Positions 53,424 through 61,912 of a stretch of DNA of 64,000 bases are shown piece after piece. Source of the stretch: an uncultured Lachnospiraceae bacterium (GTDB lineage: Bacteria; Bacillota; Clostridia; Lachnospirales; Lachnospiraceae); the NCBI GenBank assembly GCA_900550475.1, contig URSA01000009.1, forward strand, positions 65,209 to 129,208. The letters run 5' to 3'. Positions within the stretch are counted from its first letter, which is position 1. Each line of letters begins with the position of its first letter. Below the pieces are notes generated by a model, which saw nothing but the letters and a program-made list of their open reading frames with translations, had not been told where the DNA came from and ran no database searches. Position numbers and translations under genes: made by a program.

Positions 53424-54947
53424 ATGGGAGAGAGGCAGGTCTATAATCCTTTTTTACCGCTCGGAGAGTATGTGCCGGACGGGGAGCCCCATGTGTTTGG
53501 GGACAGGGTGTATCTATACGGATCCCACGATGCGGAGGGAGGTCATACCTTCTGCATGCTGGATTATGTGGTGTATTCCGCCCCGGTCACGGATCTGACG
53601 GACTGGCGGTGCGAGGGCATTTCCTACCGGGCATCCCAGGATCCCGCGTACCCTCGCCGGAAATACATGTATGCGCCGGATGTGGTGAGGGGCAACGACG
53701 GAAAATTCTATCTCTACTACTGCATGTCCGGTGAATACGGAAACGGCGGCTATACGGAGCCTGTCAGCGTGGCGGTTTCCGAACACCCCGCCGGCCCGTT
53801 TACCTATCTGGGGCATGTCCGCAACAAGGACGGGAGCCCCATGATGCGGTATGTGTGCTTTGACCCGGCGGTCATAAACGATGAGGGCACTATACGGCTC
53901 TACTACGGGACGCAGTACGGCTTTGAAGAGGAGGCGGACTTTGCCGTAAACGACAGCTATATGCAGAGCGAGATGGCGATGTTCGGGCGCACAAGGGAGG
54001 AAATTGCCTCTTACCCGGACAGCATCATGGGGCCGGTGATGCTGACGCTTGAGGACGATATGCTGACGGTGAAGGAGGAGCCGCACCACATTATCCCGTA
54101 CCGGGTGAAGGGAACCGCCTTTGAGGCGCATCCGTTCTTTGAGGCGTCCTCCATGCGCAGGGTGGACGGCAAATATTATTTTATCTATTCCTCCAGACAA
54201 AACCACGAGCTGTGCTATGCAACCAGCATTTATCCGGACAGGGATTTTGCCTTTGGCGGAACCATTGTCTCCAACGCGGACATCGGGTACAGAGGGCGGA
54301 CGGAGGCGGATAAGCTGAACATGACGGGCACCACCCACGGCAGCATCGAGTACATAAACGGGGAGTGGTATGTCTTTTACCACAGGCTGACGCACAAATC
54401 GGATTACAGCCGTCAGGCGTGTGCCGAGAGGATCACGATCCGGGAGGACGGCAGCATCCCGCAGGTTGAAATGACAAGCTGCGGACTGAACGGCGGCCCG
54501 CTGCGCGCAGAGGGGCGGTATCCTGCGGTGATTGCCTGCAATCTGACGGACGGAAGAATGCCCCACGGCTGTAACAGCATTTTTGAGACATCTTTTCCCA
54601 ACGTGACCAACCGGGGGGAGGAGCGTTTCATCGGCGAGATCGATGAGGGAACGCTGATCGGGTATAAGTATTTCTCTTTCCGACAGGTGTGTGGGATCGG
54701 TGTGACGGCAAGGGCGGAAACCGCGCTGAATGGGGTGCTGGAGATCCGGCTTTCCGAGAAGGGAGAACCGGCTGCAGTCATTTCACTTGCGCAGCTTGGG
54801 GATCAATGGAAGGAATATACAACCGAAATTGATGTAACGGACGGAGTCTATCCGGTTTATTTTGTATATCACGGCAGCGGAACAATACAGTTGAAGGAAA
54901 TCTTTTTTATAGAAAAAAGCGGGAGGGAAGAAAATGTATCAGGATAA
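53424..54947 (+). CDS. GH43-family glycosidase
   Basis: This 507-residue protein has a five-bladed propeller start YNPFLPLGEYVPDGEPHVFG, a middle block VCFDPAVINDEGTIRLYYG and FFEASSMRRVDGKYYFIYSS, where GH43 enzymes place the base, pKa modulator and acid. A C-terminal beta-sandwich of about 120 residues looks like a CBM6-type module. There is no signal peptide, so it should act in the cytoplasm on arabino- or xylo-oligosaccharides; the substrate is not decided by sequence. AGGGAGGG precedes the ATG. It overlaps the next gene by 14 bases. Confidence 0.9.
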   Translation: MGERQVYNPFLPLGEYVPDGEPHVFGDRVYLYGSHDAEGGHTFCMLDYVVYSAPVTDLTDWRCEGISYRASQDPAYPRRKYMYAPDVVRGNDGKFYLYYCMSGEYGNGGYTEPVSVAVSEHPAGPFTYLGHVRNKDGSPMMRYVCFDPAVINDEGTIRLYYGTQYGFEEEADFAVNDSYMQSEMAMFGRTREEIASYPDSIMGPVMLTLEDDMLTVKEEPHHIIPYRVKGTAFEAHPFFEASSMRRVDGKYYFIYSSRQNHELCYATSIYPDRDFAFGGTIVSNADIGYRGRTEADKLNMTGTTHGSIEYINGEWYVFYHRLTHKSDYSRQACAERITIREDGSIPQVEMTSCGLNGGPLRAEGRYPAVIACNLTDGRMPHGCNSIFETSFPNVTNRGEERFIGEIDEGTLIGYKYFSFRQVCGIGVTARAETALNGVLEIRLSEKGEPAAVISLAQLGDQWKEYTTEIDVTDGVYPVYFVYHGSGTIQLKEIFFIEKSGREENVSG

Positions 54948-56577
54948 GAAAATCTGGGTGGGAAATGCCGGAGAACAAAAGGTGTATATCTATCCCAAAA
55001 TGGCAAACAGGCACGGACTGATCGCGGGTGCTACCGGTACCGGAAAAACGGTGACCTTAAAGGTGCTGGCGGAGTCCTTCAGCGACTGCGGCGTACCGGT
55101 ATTTCTGGCAGATGTGAAGGGGGATCTGGCTGCCATGTGCAGGCAGGGAGAAGAGAGCGGCTCCGTGGCGGAGCGTGTGGAAAAGATGGGACTTTTGAAG
55201 GAGGACTTTTCCTTCCAAAAATATCCCGTGAATTTCTGGGATGTGTACGGCGAGCAGGGTATGCCCCTGCGCACCACCATTTCGGAGATGGGGCCGCTTC
55301 TGCTGAGCAGGATACTGGATCTGAATGAGACCCAGTCCGACATTCTCTCCGTCATATTCAAGATTGCGGATGATGAGGGACTGCTTCTGATCGACACCAA
55401 GGATCTGCGTGCCATGCTGCAGTATGTGGGCGAGAATGCCAAGGAATACAGCATGAAGTACGGAAATATGTCCTCAGCCAGTCTGGCGGCAATCATCCGT
55501 TCCGTGGTGGCGCTGGAGGGAGAGGGCGGCGAGCTTTTCTTCGGCGAGCCCGCGCTCAACATAACGGACTGGTTTTCCAGAGACTGTGACGGAAAGGGCT
55601 GCATCCAGATTCTGGATTGCAGACAGCTCATCAACAATCCCACCATGTACGCTACATTCTTACTCTGGATGCTCTCGGAGCTGTTTGAGATTCTTCCCGA
55701 GGCGGGCGATCTGGAAAAGCCCAAGATGGTATTTTTCTTTGATGAAGCACATATGCTGTTTGACACGGCATCCAAGGCACTGCTGACCAAGATCGAGCAG
55801 GTGGTGAAGCTGATCCGCTCCAAGGGAGTGGGAATTTATTTCATCACGCAGAATCCGAGGGACATTCCCGACGGCGTGCTGAGCCAGCTTGGCAATAAGA
55901 TCCAGCATGCCCTGCATGCCTATACGCCCGCAGAGCAGAAGGGCGCGAAGGCGGCAGCCCAGTCTTTCCGGGAAAATCCTTCCTTTGACACTTATGATAC
56001 GCTTCTGGAGCTTGGAATCGGGGAGGCACTGGTATCCGTTCTGGATGAGGACGGCATTCCGACGGTGGTGGAGCGCTGCAAGATCCTGCCGCCCCAGAGT
56101 AAGATGGGGGCGCTGGATGATGCAGAGAGAGCAAAGGAGATTACGGACAATCTTCTCTATATCCGCTATAAGGATTATGCAGACAGGGATTCCGCATACG
56201 AGTTTTTGCAGAGACAGTCCGCCGCAAATGCGGAGGCGGCACAGAAGGCGGCAGAGGAAGCCGCTGAGAAGAAGGCTGCGGAAAAACAGGCGCTTGCGGA
56301 TCAGAAAGCTGCGGAAAAGCAGGCACTCGCCGCACAGAAGGCAGCCGAAAAACAGGCAGCAGCCGAGAAGAAGGCCGCGGAGAAGGCGGCACAGAAAGAG
56401 GCTGCGGCAAAGAACAGGGTAGTGAAGAGCGTGGCAAGCTCCGCCGCCGGAACCATCGGAAGAGAACTGGGAAATAGTCTGGGCTCCAGCGTGGGAGGCA
56501 AGTTCGGCAAGAAGATCGGCGGCAATGTGGGCGCTTCTTTAGGACGCGGTCTGCTGAGCACGTTCTTGAAATTCTAG
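54934..56577 (+). CDS. HerA/DUF853-like ATPase with Ala-Lys-Glu-rich tail
   Basis: This 547-residue P-loop ATPase of the HerA/FtsK group has Walker A GATGTGKTVTLK near residue 33, a Walker B region MVFFFDEAHMLFD near 265, and the finger IYFITQNPRDIPD near 300, as in the DUF853 family. Residues 430-490 are an imperfect repeat of AAEKQALADQKAAEKQ type, predicted to be a long helix, followed by a Gly-rich end (GNSLGSSVGGKFG). DUF853 proteins are related to DNA-translocating ATPases; the role is unproven. Confidence 0.87.
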   Translation: MYQDKKIWVGNAGEQKVYIYPKMANRHGLIAGATGTGKTVTLKVLAESFSDCGVPVFLADVKGDLAAMCRQGEESGSVAERVEKMGLLKEDFSFQKYPVNFWDVYGEQGMPLRTTISEMGPLLLSRILDLNETQSDILSVIFKIADDEGLLLIDTKDLRAMLQYVGENAKEYSMKYGNMSSASLAAIIRSVVALEGEGGELFFGEPALNITDWFSRDCDGKGCIQILDCRQLINNPTMYATFLLWMLSELFEILPEAGDLEKPKMVFFFDEAHMLFDTASKALLTKIEQVVKLIRSKGVGIYFITQNPRDIPDGVLSQLGNKIQHALHAYTPAEQKGAKAAAQSFRENPSFDTYDTLLELGIGEALVSVLDEDGIPTVVERCKILPPQSKMGALDDAERAKEITDNLLYIRYKDYADRDSAYEFLQRQSAANAEAAQKAAEEAAEKKAAEKQALADQKAAEKQALAAQKAAEKQAAAEKKAAEKAAQKEAAAKNRVVKSVASSAAGTIGRELGNSLGSSVGGKFGKKIGGNVGASLGRGLLSTFLKF

Positions 56578-56768
56578 GAATTGAGCAGATAGACCCCAGG
56601 ATTCAGATAGCCCGCGAAGGTCACCCACAGAAGGTAGGGGATCATAAGAGCGGCGGCAGTCTTGGAAATCCGGGAAAATTCTTTTATGGTAAGCAGGATC
56701 AGGATCCACAGCGTGATCAGCCACGCAAAGGAGAACAGATACCATTGCAGGTTGAAGAAAAAAGATGA
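56574..56768 (-). pseudogene. Remnant of a TspO/MBR-family membrane protein
   Basis: Read on the minus strand, about 62 codons match the C-terminal part of TspO proteins: FFFNLQWYLFSFAWLITLWI, then a basic turn, then ALMIPYLLWVTFAGYLNPGV. The first two and a half membrane helices are missing and the sequence before SFFFNL is unrelated. TspO proteins have about 155 residues, so this is a 5'-truncated remnant. Its stop codon overlaps that of the HerA-like gene. Confidence 0.8.
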
Positions 56769-56818
56769 TATGCTGATCTTACCATGATTTTGCATGAGAG
56801 AAAGGTGTGGAGAGAGAT

Positions 56819-57244
56819 ATGAAGGATATGAATTGTGCATACTGCGCGGAGGGAGCGCTGGTGGATGCGTTCGGAATCAAGATCTGTGAGCTTGGGAGTG
56901 CGAAGGTATATCTGTTCCGCGAGCAGAGCCATCCGGGCCGGGTGATCGTGGCACATAAGAAGCATGTGAGCGAGATTACGGAGCTGACCCCGGAGGAGAG
57001 GGCGGCATACATGGAGGATATTGCAAAGGTAGCAAATGCCATGCACAAGCTGTTCTCACCGGATAAGGTGAACTACGGCGCTTACGGAGATACGGGACAT
57101 CATCTCCATGTTCACTTAGTACCCAAGTATAAGGACGCCTACGAGTGGGGCGGCGTGTTTGCCATGAATCCCGGGGAGACGTTTCTGACCGCGGATGCCT
57201 ACAAGGAAATGGTAGAGAAATATCGTGTGGAATTGGAAAAATAA
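56819..57244 (+). CDS. HIT-family nucleotide hydrolase or transferase
   Basis: This 141-residue protein has the HIT signature HHLHVHLVPK near residue 97 (His-x-His-x-His with the catalytic His) and an N-terminal CAYC pair that could bind zinc. HIT proteins hydrolyse nucleoside phosphoramidates or dinucleotides. The ATG at 56819 follows GGAGAGAG; the ATG at 56828 (MNCAYC) is also possible. A terminator follows. Confidence 0.9.
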   Translation: MKDMNCAYCAEGALVDAFGIKICELGSAKVYLFREQSHPGRVIVAHKKHVSEITELTPEERAAYMEDIAKVANAMHKLFSPDKVNYGAYGDTGHHLHVHLVPKYKDAYEWGGVFAMNPGETFLTADAYKEMVEKYRVELEK

Positions 57245-57264
57245 AAATCATGTCGGACGCTGAG

Positions 57265-57307
57265 ACGCAGGGCATGCCCGTATGGAAGGGCTGCCTTGCG
57301 TTTTTTT
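57265..57307 (+). terminator. Rho-independent terminator
   Basis: ACGCAGGGCA pairs with TGCCTTGCGT (one G-T pair), and TTTTTTT follows. Confidence 0.85.
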
Positions 57308-57339
57308 ATCATGCCGCGAAAGCGACCCGCCGCGGGCGG
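57308..57339. repeat. 33-bp GC-rich repeat, copy 2
   Basis: ATCATGCCGC.GAAAGCGACCCGCCGCGGGCGG closely matches 50706-50738. As there, it sits just before the ribosome site of a gene. Confidence 0.7.
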
Positions 57340-57354
57340 AGAATGGAGGAGAAA

Positions 57355-58230
57355 ATGAAGATCAATATTTTGAAGGATACCATGGCGGAGATGCCTTACA
57401 CAGAGGTGGAGAAGCTGGCACAAAAAGGGGCGGTCGTGCTGTTCCCGGTAGGCATTATAGAGGAACACGGCCCGCATCTGCCCTTGGGAACGGACATTTA
57501 TCTGGCGTACGAGCAGGCGCATGATGTGTGGGAGAGCTTAACGGCGCTTGGAATCACCAGCGTGATCGCACCGCCCTTCTATCTGGGCGGCGTGCAGGCA
57601 CTCACAAGACAGTTTCCCGGCACCTTCGGCTTCCGCAAAGAGACCATCATCACCTGCATCTGCGAGCTTCTGGAAAGTCTCGATCGTTTCGGCTTCCGCA
57701 AGGTGGTCTTTTTCAATGATCACGGCGACGGTCTGCATATCGGGGCGTGTCTGGAGGCAATCAGACAGGCAAATGCGAAGCTGTCGCTTCGCGCCTACTG
57801 GCCGGAGTATGCGGATCAGATGAGAGAGCATGGGTTTAGCGGAGAGGAGGAGTATCTTCTGCCGCTGACACCGGTATCCTTTGATGAGATGTTCGCCTGT
57901 GAAAAAATGCCCCGGGATGAATTTGACGTACATGCCGGCGCCTTCGAGACGGCGGTCATGCGGGAGATCTGTCTCGAGTTTGTGGGGGAGAGCGTGCTTG
58001 CGGACTTGGAGCCCACCTTCCTTAAGGGGGAGGAAATCGGCAGCAGATGGTGCATGGGAGAAGCGGAGGACAAGCACCTGATCCCGAATGGGTATGTGGG
58101 CGATCCCGCAGGCAGTGTTTATGTAAAGAGCAGACTCCGTGCGGTGGATGAGCTGATCGCAAAGGATATCAGGAACTTGACACAAACTCGCTGTGCGCAA
58201 AAGACATGCGCGGAAATGGAGAAAAAATGA
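57355..58230 (+). CDS. Creatininase-family amidohydrolase
   Basis: The protein has 291 residues. Metal-site motifs are GIIEEHGPHLPLGTD near residue 36, FNDHGDG near 122 and the downstream DVHAGAFETA near 190, where the family has its last Glu ligand. Members hydrolyse cyclic amides or related bonds; the substrate here is unknown. The ATG at 57355 follows GGAGGAG. The last 18 codons (LTQTRCAQKTCAEMEKK and stop) come from the 53-bp leader repeat, so the C-terminus appears to run into that element. The stop overlaps the next ATG. Confidence 0.87.
   Translation: MKINILKDTMAEMPYTEVEKLAQKGAVVLFPVGIIEEHGPHLPLGTDIYLAYEQAHDVWESLTALGITSVIAPPFYLGGVQALTRQFPGTFGFRKETIITCICELLESLDRFGFRKVVFFNDHGDGLHIGACLEAIRQANAKLSLRAYWPEYADQMREHGFSGEEEYLLPLTPVSFDEMFACEKMPRDEFDVHAGAFETAVMREICLEFVGESVLADLEPTFLKGEEIGSRWCMGEAEDKHLIPNGYVGDPAGSVYVKSRLRAVDELIAKDIRNLTQTRCAQKTCAEMEKK
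58177..58229 (+). repeat. 53-bp leader repeat, copy B
   Basis: This copy runs from TTGACACAAACTCGCT to the start codon of the next gene and is nearly identical to 8911-8964. Here it lies inside the end of the creatininase-family reading frame. Confidence 0.8.
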
Positions 58231-58994
58231 ATTATTTTATAGAAGGAATCCAGGGAGCGGGGAAAAGCACCTTTTTGCAAAAGCTGTCGGAAAAGCTTCC
58301 CGCGGCGGGCGTTTACCGTGAGGGAGATTATTCGCCTGTGGATCTTGCATGGTGCGCCTATGTGACGGAAGAACAGTATGCTGGGATTTTGGAAAAATAC
58401 GTTCCCATAGCGGATGAAATAAAGAAGAATACAGTCCCGGAAGGGGCGCACAAGGTCATAAGCTACACCCGGGTTTTGACGGATATTCCGGGATTCCACA
58501 AGGATCTGGAGCAGTATGAGATCTACAACGGAAACCGGGACAGGGCAGCATTTGAGCAGATAGTTCTGCAAAGATTTCAAAACTGGGAGGGCGAGAATCA
58601 GATCTTTGAATGTGCGTTCTTCCAGAATATTGTGGAAAATGAGATGCTGTTCTTCTGCCTTTCGGACGAGGAGATCATGGACTTCTACCGGAGAGTGCGA
58701 AGGGCGCTCTCCGCGAAGCGGTTCACCGTTCTGTATCTTGAGGTTGCGGACATCGCGGAGGGAATCGGGATCATCCGAAGAGAGCGGTCGGATGAAGCGG
58801 GAAACGAACTGTGGTTTCCCATGATGGTGCGCTATCTGGAGGAATCCCCCTACGGAAAACGGACCGGGCTTGCGGGCATGGAAGGGCTGGTCGCGCATCT
58901 TGCCAGAAGACAGGCGCTGGAGCTGCGGATCCTGCGGGAGCTTTTCCCGCAGGAGAGCCGGGTGATGAAGGCGAAGGGGGAATGTAAATTGTAA
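58227..58994 (+). CDS. P-loop kinase-like protein
   Basis: This 255-residue protein starts MNYFIEGIQGAGKSTFLQKL, a clear Walker A in the first 20 residues, as in deoxynucleoside and other small-molecule kinases. A later IFECAFFQNIVENEMLF and RRVRRALSAKRFTVLYLEV resemble lid and base-binding regions of such kinases. The substrate is unknown. The ribosome site comes from the leader repeat (AATGGAG). Confidence 0.8.
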   Translation: MNYFIEGIQGAGKSTFLQKLSEKLPAAGVYREGDYSPVDLAWCAYVTEEQYAGILEKYVPIADEIKKNTVPEGAHKVISYTRVLTDIPGFHKDLEQYEIYNGNRDRAAFEQIVLQRFQNWEGENQIFECAFFQNIVENEMLFFCLSDEEIMDFYRRVRRALSAKRFTVLYLEVADIAEGIGIIRRERSDEAGNELWFPMMVRYLEESPYGKRTGLAGMEGLVAHLARRQALELRILRELFPQESRVMKAKGECKL

Positions 58995-59064
58995 TTAACA
59001 TGTTTTGATAAAGATTGTAAAAATGTATTGCTCGACGAAAAAACACCGCAGATGTTATGATGTC

Positions 59065-59080
59065 TTCATCAGCTGATGAA
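59065..59080. promoter_or_regulatory. Perfect 16-bp palindrome before the Xre gene
   Basis: TTCATCAGCTGATGAA is a perfect palindrome, four bases after a TATGAT -10-like box (59056-59061). It may be the autoregulatory operator of the Xre protein encoded just downstream. Confidence 0.55.
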
Positions 59081-59102
59081 AATGAAAACGGAGGTAAGCT
59101 TG

Positions 59103-59837
59103 ATGAAAGCAAGAGAAATTAGATTTGGCAGAAATCTAAAAGCATTAAGACAAATGAAAAACGTAACGCAGCAACAATTGGCCGATGAGTTACATATATC
59201 GAGACAGGCCCTGTCTATGTGGGAGAAAGAAAAGGGTAAGCCGGATATTTTTTATTTGGACTATGTTTGCAATTACTTTGAGGTTTCATTGGATCAGATG
59301 ATGTATGGAGACATTGTTTCTTCGGAACAATACAAAACGTTGGACATTAGTGAACTGAAAGACGGCAGAACCGGCGAAGAAGAACTGGTAACGTTCTTAG
59401 AAGAGGATATAGCAGAGAAATTTCCGCCGATCTGTATCGACTTTGGGATAATTATTGCTATTGCACTAGAGCTAAAGCAGATGGAATACGAAATTACGGA
59501 AGTATTCGGCAACGGATTTTCGGTATTTACAAAGACAAAGGCTGCTAGGAAAAGAATAAGGGAGGATATCTACCAAATTGGAGAATCTTTGGTCCATCGT
59601 GACAATGATAGAGCAGTAAAGAAAAGAGAAGAAGTGGAAGAGAAAGTATGGGAGGTAGAAAACGAGATTATAGAGGAAACCATGACAGAAATTCTTGGAA
59701 AAGATCCGTCAGAATTTGCCTATGTTTGGTATGATGAAGAAGAAAATTTAGGGGGCTATGCAGATACGGAAGAAGAATGCATGAAGCAGGCAAGGCGTCG
59801 AATGTGTAACAGATATCGTATTATGAACAACATATAA
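59103..59837 (+). CDS. Xre-family helix-turn-helix regulator
   Basis: This 244-residue protein has an N-terminal Xre/Cro-type HTH (LKALRQMKNVTQQQLADELH, then SRQALSMWEKEKGKPD). The remaining 170 residues are acidic, partly coiled (EEVEEKVWEVENEIIEE), and match no domain I know. AACGGAGG precedes the ATG. Codon use and base composition are AT-richer than upstream genes, which marks the start of an accessory region. Confidence 0.88.
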   Translation: MKAREIRFGRNLKALRQMKNVTQQQLADELHISRQALSMWEKEKGKPDIFYLDYVCNYFEVSLDQMMYGDIVSSEQYKTLDISELKDGRTGEEELVTFLEEDIAEKFPPICIDFGIIIAIALELKQMEYEITEVFGNGFSVFTKTKAARKRIREDIYQIGESLVHRDNDRAVKKREEVEEKVWEVENEIIEETMTEILGKDPSEFAYVWYDEEENLGGYADTEEECMKQARRRMCNRYRIMNNI

Positions 59838-59850
59838 ACAATCAAGAATG

Positions 59851-59883
59851 TAACCACCGCTTCTAACGGTGGTTATATTTTTG
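59851..59883 (+). terminator. Rho-independent terminator
   Basis: TAACCACCG pairs with CGGTGGTTA around CTTCTAA, followed by TATTTTT. The next 160 bases show no gene. Confidence 0.88.
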
Positions 59884-60045
59884 TACCGGTACAGAAAATG
59901 ATAGCGCGATGAAAAGTCGGGCTTGGATGTCGAAAAAAGTCGATGTGCCATTGTGCTTTTGGGGATAAGCGGATAAAATAAAACCTAAGATGCAAATACG
60001 TATGATACCATCAGATAAAACCAAGCCGGCAAGAGGGCGCAGAGC

Positions 60046-60603
60046 ATGGATATTACAGTCATAAAATCAAACAGAAAAACGGTGGCGATTCAGGTGAACA
60101 CAGATATGACAGTAACGGTGAGGGCACCGAGAAGAGCCACAAAGAAGGATATTGAACGGATCCTAAAAGAAAAGGAACCTTGGATCCAGAAACATATAGA
60201 ACAGATGAAGGCGAAGAAGGCACAATATGAATCCATGGAGGTTCCTTATCTGACGAATGAGGAAATGAAGGAGCTTGCGGACAAAGCGCTTCGATATATT
60301 CCGGAACGAGTCGCGTATTTTGCAAAACTTGTCGGAGTCACTTATGGCAGAATAACGATTCGCAATCAAAAGACAAGGTGGGGAAGCTGCAGCAGTAAGG
60401 GAAATCTTAATTTTAACTGTCTCCTGATGCTGACGCCACCCGAGGTAATCGACTATGTTGTGGTGCATGAATTGTGCCACAGAAAGGAAATGAATCATTC
60501 CAAGGCCTTTTGGAACGAGGTTGAGAAGGTGTGTCCAAACTACAAGGAATCGGTCAGGTGGTTAAAGGAGTCGGGAAGTCAGGTTATGCAGAGACGGAAA
60601 TAG
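60046..60603 (+). CDS. YgjP-type M48 metallopeptidase-like protein
   Basis: This 185-residue protein of the YgjP/DUF45 family has the zinc motif VVHELCHRKEMNHSKAFW near residue 144 (HExxH plus a downstream His) and the RWGSCSSKGNLNFN block near 112 that is diagnostic of the family. These proteins resemble minigluzincin peptidases, and relatives are often found beside type I restriction genes; none is seen here. The start at 60046 follows AGAGGGCG. Confidence 0.9.
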   Translation: MDITVIKSNRKTVAIQVNTDMTVTVRAPRRATKKDIERILKEKEPWIQKHIEQMKAKKAQYESMEVPYLTNEEMKELADKALRYIPERVAYFAKLVGVTYGRITIRNQKTRWGSCSSKGNLNFNCLLMLTPPEVIDYVVVHELCHRKEMNHSKAFWNEVEKVCPNYKESVRWLKESGSQVMQRRK

Positions 60604-60644
60604 AGAGAAGACAGTGAAGTCAATTTGCGGTAGGAGAGCGGATA

Positions 60645-61418
60645 ATGGGAAACGAAAGCGGAACGTGGGTTATGTACGGTGTGAGCAGAGAGGATCCGGA
60701 ATGCATACATACGGTGGATGAAGCAGTTGCATACATAAATGAAATCGGATTTCTGCCTCTTTTTAAGAACGAAATCCCGGGATTTTCGTTGGAGGAGCGC
60801 ACGGTTCCGGAAGATTGGTGGAGTGAGGATCCTGAGCGGGATCCCTGGGAGTGGCGTGAAATAATTGCCCGCAGCGGCGAAGTTGCCTATGGGAAATTCT
60901 TTGACAAAAAAGCAGGCTTTATTTCAAAGAAATGGTTCCCGTATTTTGCAAATTACAGACGCGACGGTTACGATTTTGATGCGCTATGGGATGATGAAAA
61001 AGCGTCCATGAAGCAGAAGAAAATAATGGATTTGTATGTAGCAGAGAATGCGGAGGCAGAATACTTTTCCAACGAATTAAAACAAAAAGCCGGGTTTGGA
61101 AAACAAGGCGAGAAGGGTTTTGAGGGCGCTATCACAGCCCTTCAGATGCAGACCTACCTCTGCGTCCGGGATTTCCGCCGGAGGAAGAACAAGAGAGGGG
61201 AAGCCTATGGCTGGTCGATTGCTGTTTATTCCACGCCGGAGCATATCTGGGGCAGGGAGCATGTGACCGGTGCCTATACAGAATCCGCCGCAGAGTCGGC
61301 AAAGAGAATCGGAAAACAAATTATGGAGGTCTATCCAATTGCAACCGCGCAGCAGATTCGGCGTGTGATGGGGAACATCGTCGGGGAGGCGGTGGAGCAG
61401 GAGGAGAAGGAAGAGTAA
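60645..61418 (+). CDS. AlkZ-related protein
   Basis: This 257-residue protein resembles a Clostridia group annotated as AlkZ-related (winged-helix proteins akin to alkylpurine DNA glycosylases). Recognisable stretches are EIGFLPLFKNEIPGFSLEE, DPWEWREIIARSGEVAYGKF, GFISKKWFPYFANYRRDGYD and KAGFGKQGEKGFEGAITALQ. A true glycosylase activity is not shown. Alternatively it is a DNA-binding protein of unknown role. It follows the metallopeptidase gene by 41 bases. Confidence 0.7.
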   Translation: MGNESGTWVMYGVSREDPECIHTVDEAVAYINEIGFLPLFKNEIPGFSLEERTVPEDWWSEDPERDPWEWREIIARSGEVAYGKFFDKKAGFISKKWFPYFANYRRDGYDFDALWDDEKASMKQKKIMDLYVAENAEAEYFSNELKQKAGFGKQGEKGFEGAITALQMQTYLCVRDFRRRKNKRGEAYGWSIAVYSTPEHIWGREHVTGAYTESAAESAKRIGKQIMEVYPIATAQQIRRVMGNIVGEAVEQEEKEE

Positions 61419-61700
61419 AGGAATTCGGTATATGATACTTATAGTGCCATCATAGATTCATTGCAGAAAGAACTTGATAAGGATGATTTATCATTTGAAG
61501 AAAAAAAGTATATCATCGAACAAATGAAGGATATTGCAGATAAGGTTGATAAGAAGGATTCAGAAAACAAAAAGTGGCTTGCCGGAATGGCTGCTATTGC
61601 TGGAATGGCTGTAGTTGGAGTTGTTGCAGGCTTGGCATCAGCATTAGGCGGAAATACTCATGTGGAATCGATTGATTCAGGTGATGACAATATAGTATAG
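61419..61700 (+). pseudogene. 5'-truncated gene fragment with a membrane-segment C-terminus
   Basis: The frame is open directly from the stop codon of the AlkZ-related gene and has no ribosome site. It reads VYDTYSAIIDSLQKELDKDD ... FEEKKYIIEQMKDIADKV, then a membrane-type segment GMAVVGVVAGLASALGG. This looks like the C-terminal end of a larger phage- or element-type protein whose beginning has been lost. The latest possible start (TTG at 61461) would give 79 residues. Confidence 0.5.
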
Positions 61701-61724
61701 AAACCGAAGAAAGGAGCGTAAGTT

Positions 61725-61835
61725 ATGAGAAAAAGCGAGAAAATCACGGCTCTGTACGAACGATTGAGCCGTGATGACTTTGGCAAAGATGATGACCAAC
61801 AGCGTGAGAGCAATTCCATTTCCAATCAAAGCTGA
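61725..61835 (+). pseudogene. N-terminal remnant of a large serine recombinase
   Basis: Behind a normal ribosome site (AAAGGAGCG), the frame reads MRKSEKITALYERLSRDDFG, then DQQRESNSISNQ and a stop. This is the typical start of conjugative-transposon serine recombinases (resolvase domain with the catalytic Ser region ALYERLSRDD). Only 36 codons remain; a deletion joins them out of frame to the end of the same gene. Confidence 0.85.
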
Positions 61836-61912
61836 CCATTGCCATGCTCAACGAGTTTATCGAGAAAATCCTTGTGCATGAGCGTGATCGCAAAGGCAGT
61901 ACTGTTCAATGA
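61829..61912 (+). pseudogene. C-terminal remnant of a large serine recombinase
   Basis: In another frame than the N-terminal piece, this stretch reads KLTIAMLNEFIEKILVHERD followed by RKGSTVQ and a stop, the usual near-C-terminal block of the same recombinase family. Roughly 450 codons between the pieces are missing. Confidence 0.8.

Noticed and set aside
56221..56420. Repetitive Ala/Lys/Glu-coding stretch as a DNA repeat array
   Set aside because: The repeats are imperfect at DNA level and in frame; they encode a helical tail of the HerA-like protein.
58177..58182. TTGACA inside the 53-bp leader repeat as a -35 box
   Set aside because: No -10-like hexamer lies 16-19 bases downstream in either full copy, so promoter function is not supported.
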